A stretch of 64,000 bases of DNA. Origin: Streptomyces griseoaurantiacus. Lineage in GTDB: Bacteria > Actinomycetota > Actinomycetes > Streptomycetales > Streptomycetaceae. Location: contig BNBP01000009.1 of NCBI GenBank assembly GCA_014656015.1, positions 1 to 64,000 on the forward strand, given 5' to 3'. Within the stretch, counting starts at the first letter, position 1. Every line of letters starts with the position of its first letter. This document shows positions 17,776 through 28,280 of this stretch, in pieces. The position numbers and the translations under genes were made by a program. Below the pieces are notes generated by a model. It was not told where the DNA came from. It saw only the letters and a program-made list of their open reading frames with translations, and ran no database searches.

Positions 17776-19708
17776 CGATGGCCTCCTTCAGAGCCGTGGC
17801 GAGCTGTTCGGCCTTGAACGGCATGCCGTTGACCTGGTTGTACGAGTCTGCGTCGACCAGGTACTTCGCGCGGATCAGGGTGGCGAGCTGGCCGAGGTTC
17901 ATCTCGGGGATCACGACCTTGTCGTAGGCGGCGAGGACCGTGCCCAGGTTCTTCGGGAAGGGGTTGAGGTGGCGCAGGTGGGCCTGGGCGATGTGTTCGC
18001 CGGCGGTGCGCAGCCGCCGTACGGCTGCCGTGATGGGGCCGTAGGTGGAGCCCCAGCCCAGCACCAGGGTGCGGGCGGTGTTGCCGGGGTCGTCGACCTC
18101 CAGGTCGGCGACCGCGATGTTGTCGATCTTGGCCTGGCGGGTGCGGACCATGAAGTCGTGGTTGGCGGGGTCGTAGGAGATGTTGCCGGTGCCGTCCTGT
18201 TTCTCGATGCCGCCGATGCGGTGTTCCAGGCCGGGCGTGCCGGGGACGGCCCAGGGGCGGGCCAGGGTCTGCGGGTCGCGTTTGTAGGGCCAGAACGCCT
18301 GAGTGCCGTCGTCCAGGGTGTGGTTGGGGCCCTGGGCGAACTCCACCCGCAGGTCGGGCAGTTCCTCGAGTTCGGGGATCCGCCAGGGCTCGGAGCCGTT
18401 GGCGAGGTAGCCGTCGGAGAGCAGGAAGACCGGTGTGCGGTAGACCAGCGCGATCCGTGCCGCCTCCAGCGCCGCCTGGAAGCAGTCCGCCGGGGTGCGC
18501 GGGGCGATCACCGGCACGGGTGCCTCACCGTTGCGGCCGTACATCGCCTGCAGCAGGTCCGCCTGCTCGGTCTTGGTCGGCAGCCCCGTCGACGGACCCC
18601 CGCGCTGGATGTCCACGATCAGCAGCGGCAGTTCCAGGGAGACCGCGAGCCCGATCGTCTCCGACTTCAGCGCCACCCCCGGCCCCGAGGTCGTCGTCAC
18701 CGCCAGTGAACCCCCGAAGGCCGCCCCCAGCGCCGCCCCGATACCCGCGATCTCGTCCTCGGCCTGGAAGGTCCGCACACCGAAGTTCTTGTGCTTCGAC
18801 AGCTCGTGCAGGATGTCCGAGGCCGGCGTGATCGGGTACGAGCCCAGATACAGCGGCAGCTCCGCCTGCCGCGAGGCCGCCACCAGACCGTAGGACAGGG
18901 CCAGGTTCCCGGAGATGTTGCGGTAGGTACCCGTCGGGAACGCGGTCGCCGCCGGGGCGACCTCGTAGGAGACCGCGAAGTCCTCCGTCGTCTCCCCGAA
19001 GTTCCACCCCGCACGGAACGCCGCGATGTTCGCCGCCGCGATGTCCGGCTTCTTCGCGAACTTCGTCCGCAGGAACCGCTCCGTGCCCTCCGTCGGCCGG
19101 TGATACATCCACGACAGCAGACCCAGCGCGAACATGTTCTTGCTGCGCTCGGCCTCCTTACGGGACAGCGCGAACTCCTTCAGCGCCTCCACCGTCAGCG
19201 TCGTCAGCGGCACCGGATGGATCTGGTAGCCGTCCAGCGAGCCGTCCTCCAGCGGAGAGACCGCGTAGCCGACCTTCTGCATCGCCCGCCTGGTGAACTC
19301 GTCGGTGTTGACGATGATCTCCGCGCCGCGCGGCAGGTCCCCCACGTTCGCCTTCAGCGCCGCCGGGTTCATCGCGACCAGCACATCGGGCGCGTCACCC
19401 GGAGTGAGGATGTCGTGGTCGGCGAAGTGCAGCTGGAACGACGAGACACCCGGCAGGGTCCCGGCGGGCGCCCGGATCTCGGCGGGGAAGTTCGGCAGGG
19501 TCGACAGGTCGTTGCCGAACGAAGCGGTCTCGGAGGTGAAACGGTCACCCGTGAGCTGCATACCGTCACCCGAGTCACCCGCGAACCGGATGATCACCCG
19601 GTCCAACCGGCGGACGTCCTTGGTGCCCGCCGGTTTGCGCTGTCCTCCCACGAGGGCCCCGTCGGCCCCGTCGGCCTGTTCCGTTGTGCTGCTGACCTTG
19701 CTGGTCAC
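17768..19708 (-). CDS. korA: 2-oxoacid:ferredoxin oxidoreductase, fused gamma-alpha subunit
   Basis: A 646-residue subunit with the gamma domain at the N-terminus (RFAGDSGDGMQLTGDRF, residues ~40-220). The alpha pyrimidine-binding domain follows (ALSYGLVAASRQAELPLYLG, SYPITPASDILHELSK, AEDEIAGIGAALGAAFGGSL). The STGLPTKTEQADL motif marks the family, and a C-terminal VLGWGSTYGPI domain closes it. This is the two-subunit KorAB layout of aerobic actinobacteria, often used as an oxygen-tolerant bypass in the TCA cycle. GGGAGGT lies 9 nt before the GTG. It is first in a two-gene operon with korB. Confidence 0.93.
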
Positions 19709-19860
19709 TGAACTGGACCTCCCTCGAGGCGGCTGGCCGGGAGCGGTCGTCCCGCCGACCTTTCCGGCACAACCCTACGTCGGTAAGGGTGGCCTTCCCT
19801 CGGCCGTTCGCATGATGGACGTGGAAATGAGACCGCACGGCCGTGTGTGCGGCATCCCTG

Positions 19861-19875
19861 TTGACAAATTGTCAA
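19861..19875. promoter_or_regulatory. Perfect 15-bp palindrome upstream of korAB
   Basis: TTGACAAATTGTCAA, two 7-bp arms around one A, in the gap between the response regulator stop and the kor operon start. It is A+T-rich against a >70% G+C background, which makes it stand out. It could be an operator, or include a -35 TTGACA read from either strand. No family of regulator is assigned. Confidence 0.45.
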
Positions 19876-19894
19876 CGAGGACCGCCCGGGCAGT

Positions 19895-20566
19895 CTAGGA
19901 ATTCAGATAGGTGAGCACGGCCAGCACCCGGCGGTGGTCCCCGTCGCTCGGCGACAGGCCCAGCTTCAGGAAGATGTTGCTGACGTGCTTCTCGACCGCG
20001 CCGTCGCTCACCACGAGCTGCCGCGCGACCGCCGAGTTCGTCCGCCCCTCCGCCATCAGCCCCAGCACCTCCCGCTCCCGGGGGGTGAGCCCGGCGAGCA
20101 CGTCCTGCTTGCGGCTGCGGCCCAGCAGCTGCGCGACCACCTCGGGGTCCAGTGCCGTACCGCCCCGCGCGACCCGGACCACGGCGTCCACGAACTCGCG
20201 GACATCCGCGACACGGTCCTTGAGCAGATAGCCGACCCCGCGGCTGGAGGCGGCCAGCAGCTCGGTCGCGTAGCGCTCCTCGACGTACTGCGAGAGCACG
20301 AGCACGCCGAGCCCGGGATGGGTGCGCCGCAGCTCGACGGCGGCGCGCACGCCCTCGTCCGTGTGGGTGGGCGGCATGCGCACGTCCGCGACGACGACGT
20401 CGGGGAGGGCGCCCTCGGCGGACAGCTCGGTGATCGTCTTGATCAGTGCCTCACCGTCGCCGACACCGGCGACGACCTCGTGCCCCCGGTCGGTGAGGAG
20501 GCGGGTCAGGCCCTCCCTCAACAACACGGAATCCTCGGCGATGACCACTCGCACCCTGTCCTCCAC
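19895..20566 (-). CDS. NarL/LuxR-type response regulator
   Basis: A 223-residue two-component regulator. The receiver domain has acidic pocket VVIAEDS, phosphoacceptor region [10 protein letters not shown] and the conserved lysine in GYLLKDRV. The output domain is LuxR-type [23 protein letters not shown] then [16 protein letters not shown] chose the GTG with GGGGGA about 10 nt before; an ATG eight codons upstream is also possible. It lies 160 bp downstream of a sensor kinase on the same strand and is probably the partner of both kinases, as no second regulator is present. Confidence 0.88.
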   Translation of the reverse strand: MEDRVRVVIAEDSVLLREGLTRLLTDRGHEVVAGVGDGEALIKTITELSAEGALPDVVVADVRMPPTHTDEGVRAAVELRRTHPGLGVLVLSQYVEERYATELLAASSRGVGYLLKDRVADVREFVDAVVRVARGGTALDPEVVAQLLGRSRKQDVLAGLTPREREVLGLMAEGRTNSAVARQLVVSDGAVEKHVSNIFLKLGLSPSDGDHRRVLAVLTYLNS

Positions 20567-20726
20567 GGCGATGTTCCCCCTGCGATCCATGTGCGCCCCG
20601 CGCGCAGCGACAGCCCAAGCATCGCAGGGGACGGCGGCGGGCGGGGAGGGACGGCCCCCGCTCCGCCCCTCCCCGCCCGGCCCCGCTCCGGGACCTGCCT
20701 CCGCCGGGCGTCGCGCCCGGCGGGTC

Positions 20727-22112
20727 TCAGGCCCGCCAGGGCAGCTCCGCCGTCACCCGGGTGGGCCCGCCCACCGGGGAGTCGACCACCAGCAGACCGT
20801 CCACCGCGTCCAGGCGCTCCGCGAGACCCGCGAGCCCGGACCCCCCGGCCACATCGGCCCCGCCCACCCCGTCGTCCTCCACCTGCAGCATCAGCCGGTC
20901 CTCGGCCCGCCACACGTCCACGACCCCCCGCTGCGCCCCGCTGTGCTTGCTGACGTTCTGCAGCAGCTCGCAGACCGTGAAGTAGGCGATGCCCTCGATC
21001 GCGGGCGCCGGCCGCGAGGGCAGGTCCACGTCCACCGACACCGGCACCGTGCAGCGCGAGGCGACCGAGGAGAGTGCCGCGTCCAGGCCCCGGTCGGTGA
21101 GGACCGCGGGGTGGATGCCGCGGGCCAGGTCCCGCAGCTCCCGCAGCGCCGTCTTCACCTCGCCGTGCGCCTCGTCCACCATGCGCGCCGCCGCCTCCGG
21201 GTCCTCGGTGACCTTCTCCTTGGCCAGCCCCAGGTCCATCGCCAGCGCCACCAGCCGGGCCTGCGCCCCGTCGTGCAGGTCGCGCTCGATGCGCCGCAGG
21301 TCCGCCGCCGCCGTGTTCACCACGACCCCCCGGTCCGACTCCAGCTCCACCACGCGCGCCGACAGCCGCGAGGGCCCGAGCAGCCCGTGCACCAGCACCC
21401 GGTCGACGGTGGTCAGCCCGCGAACGATCCACGGGGTGGCCATCGTGAACAGCAGGCCCACCAGCGCCGTCACCGTGATCTCGAACGGGTTGTCGAGGTA
21501 GATGCGGTGGGTCCCGTCACCGTAGAGCTGGAGGCCGCCCTGCCCGGCCCACATCGGGAAGACCCAGAACCACAGCGGGTAGGTGAGCGTCGCCCAGCCG
21601 TACGCCCAGAGGGTCAGCGCGACGGTGAAGGCGAACACCGCCCACGGCAGGTGCACCAGCGCGTACAGCAGGTGCCGCCACGAGGAGCCGCTGCGGAACA
21701 TCGCCCCCGTCCAGGCCAGCACCCCCCGCTCCCGGGGCCGCAGCGGCTCCGGCTCGGCCACGTCGAGGCCCAGCAGGCCCCGCGCCCGCGCCCGCTCCAG
21801 CGTGCCGAAGCCCCGGCAGGTCGCGAGCGTCGCCGCGAGCAGCGGGATGCCGACGAAGGTGACCAGCAGACCCGCCCCGAGCGACACCATCGTCACGGTC
21901 AGCGTGAACATGAGGACGCTGAGCGGCAGGCTGAGCATCAGGTACGAGAACTCGCGCCAGCTCCGCCCCTCGAACGGTGCCCGCAGCCCGGCCGGCAGCC
22001 GGTGCCCGCGCCCCTCGGCACCGCCGCCGCGCCCCCCGCGGCCGTACACCTCGTGAACGTCGTGTCCCGGGTCGTACTCCCGCGCGTATCCCTGCCCGTA
22101 CTGCGTGGCCAT
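20727..22112 (-). CDS. Sensor histidine kinase 1 (HisKA_3 type)
   Basis: A 461-residue membrane kinase. The N-terminal membrane sensor (DUF-type 'putative sensor' domain) has about five hydrophobic segments, e.g. [20 protein letters not shown] and [19 protein letters not shown]. The dimerisation/phosphoacceptor motif is [20 protein letters not shown] and the ATPase boxes are [12 protein letters not shown] (N box) and [19 protein letters not shown] (G boxes). Closely related to kinase 2, with long near-identical blocks such as [20 protein letters not shown]. It precedes the response regulator in the same direction. Confidence 0.87.
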   Translation of the reverse strand: MATQYGQGYAREYDPGHDVHEVYGRGGRGGGAEGRGHRLPAGLRAPFEGRSWREFSYLMLSLPLSVLMFTLTVTMVSLGAGLLVTFVGIPLLAATLATCRGFGTLERARARGLLGLDVAEPEPLRPRERGVLAWTGAMFRSGSSWRHLLYALVHLPWAVFAFTVALTLWAYGWATLTYPLWFWVFPMWAGQGGLQLYGDGTHRIYLDNPFEITVTALVGLLFTMATPWIVRGLTTVDRVLVHGLLGPSRLSARVVELESDRGVVVNTAAADLRRIERDLHDGAQARLVALAMDLGLAKEKVTEDPEAAARMVDEAHGEVKTALRELRDLARGIHPAVLTDRGLDAALSSVASRCTVPVSVDVDLPSRPAPAIEGIAYFTVCELLQNVSKHSGAQRGVVDVWRAEDRLMLQVEDDGVGGADVAGGSGLAGLAERLDAVDGLLVVDSPVGGPTRVTAELPWRA

Positions 22113-22217
22113 CGCCGCCGTCCGTTCGTGTCGTCGTGCTCCGTCGCTGTGCACAAGCCTCCCGGTCGGGGGCCCGCGCGGCCATGCGGCGGGTCGGCGT
22201 CCTCATGCGGGGGTTTT

Positions 22218-22285
22218 CCCCACCCCGGGCCCACCCCGGGCCCACCCCGGGCCCACCCCGGGCCCACCCCGGGCCCGCACGGGCC
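22218..22285. repeat. 11-bp GC-rich tandem repeat between the two kinase genes
   Basis: About five perfect copies of CCCACCCCGGG followed by two degenerate CCCGCACGGG copies, in the gap between kinase 1 start and kinase 2 stop. Non-coding; it may form hairpins (CCCGGG cores) on RNA. Confidence 0.75.
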
Positions 22286-22294
22286 CGCACGGGC

Positions 22295-23542
22295 CTACGG
22301 GTGCCGGGTCACGGGGCTGCGGCCCGTCCGGTCCCGGTGGCCCTCCCGGTCCCACCACGGCAACTCGGCCGTGACCGTCGTCGGGCCGCCCTCCGGCGAG
22401 TCGATGACGAACAGGCCGTCGACCGCGTCGAGCCGGTCCGCGAGCCCCGCCATGCCCGTGCCGCCGTCCAGCCGCGCCCCGCCCCGGCCGTCGTCCCACA
22501 CCTGGATCAGCAGCCGCCCCTCGGCCCGCCACACGTCGACGGCCGCCGAGCGCGCCCCGCTGTGCTTGCTGATGTTCTGCAGCAGCTCGGAGACGGTGAA
22601 GTAGGCGATGCCCTCGATCGCGGCCGCCGGCCGGGCCGGGAGCTCCACGGTGACCTTCACCGGCACCGTGCAGCGCGTGGCCACCGAGGAGAGCGCCGCG
22701 TCCAGGCCCCGGTCGGTGAGGACCGCGGGGTGGATGCCGCGGGCCAGGTCCCGAAGCTCCTGCAGGGCGAGCTTCACCTCGCCGTGCGCCTCGTCCACCA
22801 TCACCGCGGCCGCGTCCGGGTCCTCCAGCAGCTTCTCCTTCGCCAGACCGAGCCCCATCGCCAGCGCCACCAGCCGGGCCTGCGCCCCGTCGTGCAGGTC
22901 GCGTTCGATGCGCCGCAGGTCCGCCGCCGCCGTGTCCACCACGAAGCCGCGGTCGGACTCCAGTTCACGGATGCGCCGCTCCAGTTCCTCAGAGGGGGAG
23001 AGCAGCGCCCGCACCAGCACCCGGTCCACATTGGTCAGCCCTCGTGCCACGAAGGGCAGCACGGGCCACAGCACGAACAGCGAGACCAGCGCCGTGGTGA
23101 AGGTGAAGATCCCCCACGGCAGCCGGATCAGGTCGTACAGCATCGTCCGCCAGCCCACCGGGTCCTTCAGCGCCAGCCACAGCCGGCGGCTCCGGCGGCC
23201 GCCCACGAGCACGGGGATCGGCGTCGGCTCCGCCACCCGCACACCGAGCAGCGTCCGCGCCCTCGCCCGCTCCAGCCGGCCGAGCTGCCGGGAGCCGGCC
23301 AGCCCCAGGGCCAGCAGCGGCAGACCGATCACGGTCACCGTCAGCGCCGAACCGACGGACAGCACCGTCACCGCGTAGACGAAGCCGATCAATGCCATCG
23401 GCAGGTTGCCCAGCAGGTGGACGATCTCCCGCCAGGTGCCTGCCGTGAGGGCGAACCCGGGGGGCGGCAGCCGCGCGTCCTCCGGCCCCGCCCCGGCCGT
23501 CCGCGCCGTCCCCGCTGCCGCTGTCGTCAGGTGTTCCGTCAT
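22295..23542 (-). CDS. Sensor histidine kinase 2 (HisKA_3 type)
   Basis: A 415-residue paralogue of kinase 1 with the same layout. Membrane sensor segments include LLGNLPMALIGFVYAVTVLS and GSALTVTVIGLPLLALGLAG. The H-box is [20 protein letters not shown], the N box SELLQNISKHSG, and the G boxes VWDDGRGG and GTGMAGLADRL. The middle membrane loop is shorter than in kinase 1. The start is the ATG at MTEHLTT; another in-frame ATG lies 12 codons upstream and neither has a strong ribosome site. It is divergent from the nuo operon across about 320 bp, so the kinase pair may control it. Confidence 0.87.
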   Translation of the reverse strand: MTEHLTTAAAGTARTAGAGPEDARLPPPGFALTAGTWREIVHLLGNLPMALIGFVYAVTVLSVGSALTVTVIGLPLLALGLAGSRQLGRLERARARTLLGVRVAEPTPIPVLVGGRRSRRLWLALKDPVGWRTMLYDLIRLPWGIFTFTTALVSLFVLWPVLPFVARGLTNVDRVLVRALLSPSEELERRIRELESDRGFVVDTAAADLRRIERDLHDGAQARLVALAMGLGLAKEKLLEDPDAAAVMVDEAHGEVKLALQELRDLARGIHPAVLTDRGLDAALSSVATRCTVPVKVTVELPARPAAAIEGIAYFTVSELLQNISKHSGARSAAVDVWRAEGRLLIQVWDDGRGGARLDGGTGMAGLADRLDAVDGLFVIDSPEGGPTTVTAELPWWDREGHRDRTGRSPVTRHP

Positions 23543-23744
23543 GCCGTCAGCGTGCCGGTCGGGAGCCGAGAACGCCATGAGGCGGACCGGCTCGCGCCAC
23601 CGGGGGAAAACCCCACCACGGCCCCGCCGAAACCCGGCCACGGCGCCGCCGCGGCGGCCCCGCGCATCCGTCCCGGCCCACCTCTCGCGCGGTGTGCCGG
23701 CCCGCGCGGAGGGTACCCCCGCATCCCAAGGTGTGACGGGCTGC

Positions 23745-23772
23745 TTACCGTCTCTTTAGCAGGGCCTAGACT
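23745..23772 (+). promoter_or_regulatory. Candidate promoter of the partial nuo operon
   Basis: TTACCG and TAGACT hexamers separated by 16 nt, placed about 90 bp before nuoA in the 317-bp gap that follows the divergent kinase 2 gene. The TAGACT -10 fits the Streptomyces TANNNT pattern. The rest of that gap shows short GGTCACGAGGGTCG-like direct repeats but no gene. Confidence 0.4.
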
Positions 23773-23859
23773 CCCGTGCGTACGGATCGCCGGACTCACA
23801 CAGTTCGCGAAGGTCACGAGGGTCGCAGAAGTCACACGGTCAGGGAGCGAGGGGCGGGC

Positions 23860-24270
23860 GTGCCGGAGCCGGAACAGCCGGGACAGACGGTCGTCGTCGC
23901 GGCGGACTACTTCTCCTCCTATTCGGTCGTCGGACTGCTCGCCGTCGTCGGCGTGCTCTTCGTCACCGTGGCGTTCGGCGCCAACCGCCTGCTGCGCCCC
24001 GCCGTGCCCACGCCCGAGAAACTCCTGACGTACGAGTGCGGCGTCGACCCCGTCGGCGAGGGCTGGGCCCACACCCAGGTCCGCTACTACGTCTACGCGT
24101 TCCTCTACGTGATCTTCGCGGTCGACTCGATCTTCCTCTTCCCGTGGGCGACGGTGTTCTCCGCTCCCGGCTTCGGCGCGGCGACCCTCGTCGAGATGTT
24201 CCTCTTCCTCGGCTTCCTGGCCGTGGGACTGCTCTACGCGTACAAGAAGGGCGTCCTGACATGGACGTGA
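23860..24270 (+). CDS. nuoA: NADH dehydrogenase-like subunit A
   Basis: A 136-residue NuoA homologue, a membrane subunit at the junction of the arm and membrane domain of complex I. Three hydrophobic segments are visible, with family signatures [39 protein letters not shown] and FPWATVF. I chose the GTG preceded by GAGGGGCGG; earlier in-frame codons are arginine-rich and unlike the family. It overlaps nuoB by 10 bp. This is the first gene of a ten-gene run A-B-C-H-I-J-K-L-M-N without D-G. Confidence 0.92.
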   Translation: MPEPEQPGQTVVVAADYFSSYSVVGLLAVVGVLFVTVAFGANRLLRPAVPTPEKLLTYECGVDPVGEGWAHTQVRYYVYAFLYVIFAVDSIFLFPWATVFSAPGFGAATLVEMFLFLGFLAVGLLYAYKKGVLTWT

Positions 24271-25181
24271 CCCCCACCCGTTCCGGAGGCGCCGACGGTG
24301 CGGCAGGTTCCGGAGGCCCCGGTGCTCCCGGTGCCTCACGGCCGGTGTTCCTGCCCGACCCCGCGCCGGTGACCGGCCCCTCCGGCCCGCCGGACCCGAC
24401 GGGCTCCCCGGGCACGCTCGAGCCCCGGCGGCTCGGCACACTGGCCCGGCTCGCCCCCGAGCCGATGAAGGTGGTCCTCAACTGGGGCCGCCGCTACTCG
24501 CTGTGGGTCTTCAACTTCGGACTCGCCTGCTGCGCCATCGAGTTCATCGCCGCCTCGATGTCCCGCCACGACTTCATGCGGCTGGGCGTGATCCCCTTCG
24601 CGCCCGGCCCCCGCCAGGCCGACCTGATGGTCGTCTCCGGCACGGTGACGGACAAGATGGCGCCCGCCGTGAAGCGGCTGTACGAGCAGATGCCCGAGCC
24701 GAAGTACGTCATCTCCTTCGGCGCCTGCTCCAACTGCGGCGGCCCGTACTGGGACTCCTACGCCGTCACCAAGGGCGTCGACCAGATCATCCCCGTCGAC
24801 GTCTACGTCCCCGGCTGCCCGCCCCGGCCCGAGGCGCTGCTGCAGGGGATCATCAAGCTCCAGGAGAAGATCGCCCGCGAGTCGCTGGGCGAGCGCTACG
24901 GCGCGCAGCACGGCGGGAGCGGCGGGCCGCGCCCGTCGACGGCCGCGCTCGGCTCCGGCCTCGTACGGGCCCCGGAGACGCCCGGAAGCGCGGGCGGCAC
25001 CGGGGGGCCGGGGAGTGCCGAGGCTCCGGGGAGTGCCGGGGGTTCGGGAAGCGACGGGGGTTCCGGGGGTCCGGAGTCGTCCGAGGCTTCGGAGACGTCC
25101 GAGACCCCGGGGGCTTCCGAGGGCCCGGGGGCTTCGGGACGCGCGGCCGGTTCCGAGGGTCCGGGGGAGGGTGCGCGATGA
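24261..25181 (+). CDS. nuoB: NADH dehydrogenase-like subunit B with added tails
   Basis: A 306-residue NuoB homologue, the subunit holding iron-sulfur cluster N2, the last electron carrier before quinone. All four ligand cysteines are present: LACCAIEF (C90, C91), [10 protein letters not shown] (C156) and VPGCPPRPE (C186). The conserved domain spans about residues 66-216. It has a Gly/Pro-rich N-extension (1-65) and a Gly/Ser/Glu-rich C-tail (217-306), whereas usual NuoB is about 160-185 residues. It overlaps nuoA by 10 bp and nuoC by 4 bp. Confidence 0.92.
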   Translation: MDVTPTRSGGADGAAGSGGPGAPGASRPVFLPDPAPVTGPSGPPDPTGSPGTLEPRRLGTLARLAPEPMKVVLNWGRRYSLWVFNFGLACCAIEFIAASMSRHDFMRLGVIPFAPGPRQADLMVVSGTVTDKMAPAVKRLYEQMPEPKYVISFGACSNCGGPYWDSYAVTKGVDQIIPVDVYVPGCPPRPEALLQGIIKLQEKIARESLGERYGAQHGGSGGPRPSTAALGSGLVRAPETPGSAGGTGGPGSAEAPGSAGGSGSDGGSGGPESSEASETSETPGASEGPGASGRAAGSEGPGEGAR

Positions 25182-26614
25182 CCGAGGCCGGCTGGCTGCC
25201 CGCCCCCGTCGGCGAGCTCTTCGGTCCGGAGGCCACGGCCGAGGAGTCGTACGACCTCCTCACCGTCGACGTGCCGCCCACCGAGTGGATCACCGCCCTG
25301 CGCACCGCCCGGGACGGCCTCGGCTGCACCTACTTCGACTGGCTCAGCGCGGTCGACGAACCGGGCACCGGCTTCCGCGTGTCCGCCCACGTGGTCGCCC
25401 TCTCCCCCGTGCGGCGCCTCCTCGTCCGCACGACCGTCCCGCACGACGCCCCCGTGCTGCCCACCGCCGTGGACGTCTACGCGGGCGCCGGCTGGCACGA
25501 ACGCGAGACGCACGAGATGTTCGGCGTCGGCTTCGAGGGCCACCCGGCGCTGGACCATCTGCTGCTCCCCGAGACCTTCGAGGGGCACCCGCTGCGCAAG
25601 GACTTCGTCCTCGCCGCCCGCGTCGCCAAGGCGTGGCCGGGCGCCAAGGAACCGGGGGAGTCCGAGCACGGCGGGCCCAAGCGCCGCCAGATGCAGCCCC
25701 CGGGCGTCCCCGACCCGAACGAGTGGGGCCCGCTCAAGGGCACGCTCCCGGCCGCCCCGGCCCGCCCGGCGCGCGGCGCCCGCGCGGCCGGCGAACGCCC
25801 TGCCCGCACCCCGGGCGAGCGCCCCCCGCGGCGCACCCGCACCGCGTCCCAGGGCTCGGTCGGCCAGGCGCCCGGGGCCCCGTCGGAGGCGACCCCCGCG
25901 CGGCCGGCCCGACAGGCCCCGGCGGAAGGCACCGCCCCCGCCCGCACCCCCCGCCGCGCCCGCTCGGCGGGCGAGGGCTCGGCCTCCCAGCGCCCGGGCC
26001 CCGGCGAAGCCACCGGACCGACGCGACCGGACGGGACCGGGGCCACGGAGGCCGCGGGGAGCACCGAGGCCGCCGGGGCCACGGGGCCCACGGAGAACAC
26101 GAACACCGGCGCGGACACGGGAGCCGCGGGCCCCACGGAGAGCACGGAAACCAGCGCGGCCACCGGAACCACGAGGCCCACGGAGTCCAGCGAGACCACC
26201 GGAACCACTGGGACCACTGGGACCACCAAGGCCACGGAGACCGCCGGGACCACGGAGACCGCCGGGACCACCGAGGCCCCGGAGACCACCAAGGCCACGG
26301 AGAACACAGGGCCCTCGACGGCATCGAAGGCATCGACGGCATCGAAGGCATCGAAGGACTCGGATGTCTCGAAGGCCACCGAGGGGACCGGCCCGGCCGC
26401 GAGGCCGGCCCCCGCCCCGCGCGGCTCCGACGCTCCCTGGCACCACGCCCGCCCGGCCTTCGAGGACCCCGCACCCGAGGCGGACGTCCCCTCGGCGGAC
26501 GCCCCGGAGCCCACCCCCGAGGCCCCGGGACCGGACGCCGAGCCGAACCCCGCGAAGCCCGCCGGCCCCACCCCCGACCCGGACGACGACCACCCCACCG
26601 GAGGCACGCAGTGA
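25178..26614 (+). CDS. nuoC: NADH dehydrogenase-like subunit C with ~290-residue low-complexity tail
   Basis: A 478-residue protein. Residues 1 to about 188 are a NuoC (30-kDa) domain with the signature [18 protein letters not shown] followed by GHPLRKDF. The remainder is not NuoD, as a fused NuoCD would require. It is an Arg/Pro/Ala segment (190-290), then a Thr/Glu/Gly/Ala repeat (about 290-390, e.g. [18 protein letters not shown]), then an acidic Pro-rich end. Ordinary NuoC is 180-250 residues. The tail has no membrane segment and is predicted disordered from composition. Stop and nuoH start overlap by 4 bp (GTGA). Confidence 0.88.
   Translation: MTEAGWLPAPVGELFGPEATAEESYDLLTVDVPPTEWITALRTARDGLGCTYFDWLSAVDEPGTGFRVSAHVVALSPVRRLLVRTTVPHDAPVLPTAVDVYAGAGWHERETHEMFGVGFEGHPALDHLLLPETFEGHPLRKDFVLAARVAKAWPGAKEPGESEHGGPKRRQMQPPGVPDPNEWGPLKGTLPAAPARPARGARAAGERPARTPGERPPRRTRTASQGSVGQAPGAPSEATPARPARQAPAEGTAPARTPRRARSAGEGSASQRPGPGEATGPTRPDGTGATEAAGSTEAAGATGPTENTNTGADTGAAGPTESTETSAATGTTRPTESSETTGTTGTTGTTKATETAGTTETAGTTEAPETTKATENTGPSTASKASTASKASKDSDVSKATEGTGPAARPAPAPRGSDAPWHHARPAFEDPAPEADVPSADAPEPTPEAPGPDAEPNPAKPAGPTPDPDDDHPTGGTQ
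26200..26360 (+). repeat. In-frame repetitive DNA in the nuoC tail
   Basis: Tandem 9- to 12-bp units (GGGACCACT, CACGGAGACCGCC) followed by GGCATCGAAGGCATCGACGG units. All preserve the nuoC frame and encode TTGTTG, TETAGT and SKAST-type peptides. Repeat expansion in multiples of three explains how the tail could grow without breaking the operon. Confidence 0.75.
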
Positions 26615-27579
26615 ACGACGCCCTCGACGTCGCCCTGCGACTCCTCGTCGTCTTCGTCGTCTTCCTGACCTTCCCGCTGATCGTCGGCCAGGCCGAGCAC
26701 AAGGTGATGGCGCACATGCAGGGCCGCCTCGGCCCCATGTACGCCGGCGGCTTCCACGGCTGGGCGCAACTCGTCGCCGACGGCGTGAAGTTCGCCCAGA
26801 AGGAGAACGTCGTCCCGGCCGAGGCCGACCGCCGCGTCTTCCAGCTCGCCCCGGCCGTCGCGCTGCTGCCCTACCTCCTCGTCCTGCTCGTCATCCCGGT
26901 CGGCCCCGGCGAGGGGGCCGTCGGCCAGTCCGTCGGCGCGGGCATCTTCTTCGTGCTCGCCGTCATGGGCGTCGGCGTCCTCGGCTCGCTCATGGCCGGC
27001 TGGGCCTCCGCGAACAAGTACTCCCTCCTCGGCGGCCTGCGCACCGCCGCCCAGCTCCTGTCCTACGAACTGCCGATGCTGCTCGCCGCGGCCTCCGTGG
27101 CGATGGCGGCCGGCACCGTCTCGCTCACCGGCATCCTCGACGCCTTCGAGTGGTGGTGGCTGCCCTGGCAGATCGTCGGCGCGCTCGTCTTCTTCGTCGC
27201 CGGGCTCGCCGAACTCCAGCGTCCCCCGTTCGACATGCCGGTCGCCGACTCGGAGATCATCTTCGGCGCGTACACCGAGTACACCGGGCTGCGCTTCGCC
27301 CTGTTCCTCCTCGCCGAGTACGCCGGGATCGTCGTCCTGTGCGGCCTGACCACCGTCCTCTTCCTCGGCGGCTGGCACGGGCCCTGGGGCGCCGACGGCC
27401 TCGGCTGGGTCTGGACCCTGCTGAAGGCCGCCCTCCTCGCCTTCGTCGTCATCTGGCTCCGCGTCACCTACCCCCGGCTGCGCGAGGACCAGTTGCAGAA
27501 GCTCTCCTGGACCGTCCTCGTCCCCCTCGCCCTCGCCCAGATCGCCCTCACCGGCGTCGTCAAGGTGGTGATCTCCTGA
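26611..27579 (+). CDS. nuoH: NADH dehydrogenase-like subunit H
   Basis: A 322-residue membrane subunit with eight hydrophobic segments. NuoH builds the entry of the quinone channel. Signatures: [40 protein letters not shown] and [20 protein letters not shown] with [12 protein letters not shown]. The family loop AEx(N/R)xPFD(L/M)PEAESE is here VADSEII, a modest departure. GGAGG precedes the GTG, which overlaps the nuoC stop. It meets nuoI in a TGATG overlap. Confidence 0.92.
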   Translation: MNDALDVALRLLVVFVVFLTFPLIVGQAEHKVMAHMQGRLGPMYAGGFHGWAQLVADGVKFAQKENVVPAEADRRVFQLAPAVALLPYLLVLLVIPVGPGEGAVGQSVGAGIFFVLAVMGVGVLGSLMAGWASANKYSLLGGLRTAAQLLSYELPMLLAAASVAMAAGTVSLTGILDAFEWWWLPWQIVGALVFFVAGLAELQRPPFDMPVADSEIIFGAYTEYTGLRFALFLLAEYAGIVVLCGLTTVLFLGGWHGPWGADGLGWVWTLLKAALLAFVVIWLRVTYPRLREDQLQKLSWTVLVPLALAQIALTGVVKVVIS

Positions 27580-28280
27580 TGCCGGAGCCGCTCCCCTCCA
27601 CCCGGTCCCGCATCCCCGGCTCCGGCCTGGCCAAGGGCCTGGCCGTCACGCTGCGCACGATGACGAGGAAGACCGTCACCGCCCAGTACCCGGACACCCA
27701 GCCGCACCTCCCGCCCCGCAGCCGCGGCGTGATCGGCCTGTTCGAGGAGAACTGCACGGTCTGCATGCTGTGCGCCCGCGAGTGCCCGGACTGGTGCATC
27801 TACATCGACTCCCACAAGGAGACGGTCCCGGCGGCGAACCCCGGCGGCCGCGAGCGCAGCCGCAACGTGCTCGACCGCTTCGCCATCGACTTCTCCCTGT
27901 GCATGTACTGCGGCATCTGCATCGAGGTCTGCCCCTTCGACGCACTGTTCTGGTCCCCGGAGTTCGAGTACGCCGAGACCGACATCCGCGACCTCACCCA
28001 CGAGCGCGACAAGCTCCGCGAGTGGATGTGGACGGTCCCCGCCCCGCCCGCCCTCGACCCCGGCGCGGAGGAGCCCAAGGAGATCGCCGCGGCCCGCAAG
28101 ACCGCCGACAAGCTGGCCGCCGCCGAGGCCGCCCAAGCCGAGCAGGCCGCCCAGGCAGAGCAGGCCGATCACGCCGGTCCCACGGCCTCCGCCGACGCGG
28201 ACCCCGCCACCCCGGGGGCAACGGGTCCCGCCACCCCGCCCGCGACCGGCCCCGACACCCCGCAGGAAGGTGAGTCGTGA
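27579..28280 (+). CDS. nuoI: NADH dehydrogenase-like subunit I (2x 4Fe-4S ferredoxin type)
   Basis: A 233-residue peripheral subunit with two complete [4Fe-4S] motifs: [12 protein letters not shown] (C59, C62, C65, C69) and [12 protein letters not shown] (C108, C111, C114, C118). These are clusters N6a/N6b, which pass electrons to NuoB. A helix near residues 16-30 anchors it to the membrane side. The tail from about residue 165 is Ala/Gln/Pro-rich ([18 protein letters not shown]) and not part of the usual fold. It overlaps nuoH by one base and nuoJ by 4 bp. Confidence 0.92.
   Translation: MPEPLPSTRSRIPGSGLAKGLAVTLRTMTRKTVTAQYPDTQPHLPPRSRGVIGLFEENCTVCMLCARECPDWCIYIDSHKETVPAANPGGRERSRNVLDRFAIDFSLCMYCGICIEVCPFDALFWSPEFEYAETDIRDLTHERDKLREWMWTVPAPPALDPGAEEPKEIAAARKTADKLAAAEAAQAEQAAQAEQADHAGPTASADADPATPGATGPATPPATGPDTPQEGES

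Noticed and set aside
25015..26610. His/Arg/Gly-rich frame overlapping the nuoC tail and continuing into nuoH ([19 protein letters not shown] repeats)
   Set aside because: It is the alternative reading of the repetitive nuoC tail DNA. The NuoH start with its own ribosome site and 4-bp overlap with nuoC explains the downstream part.
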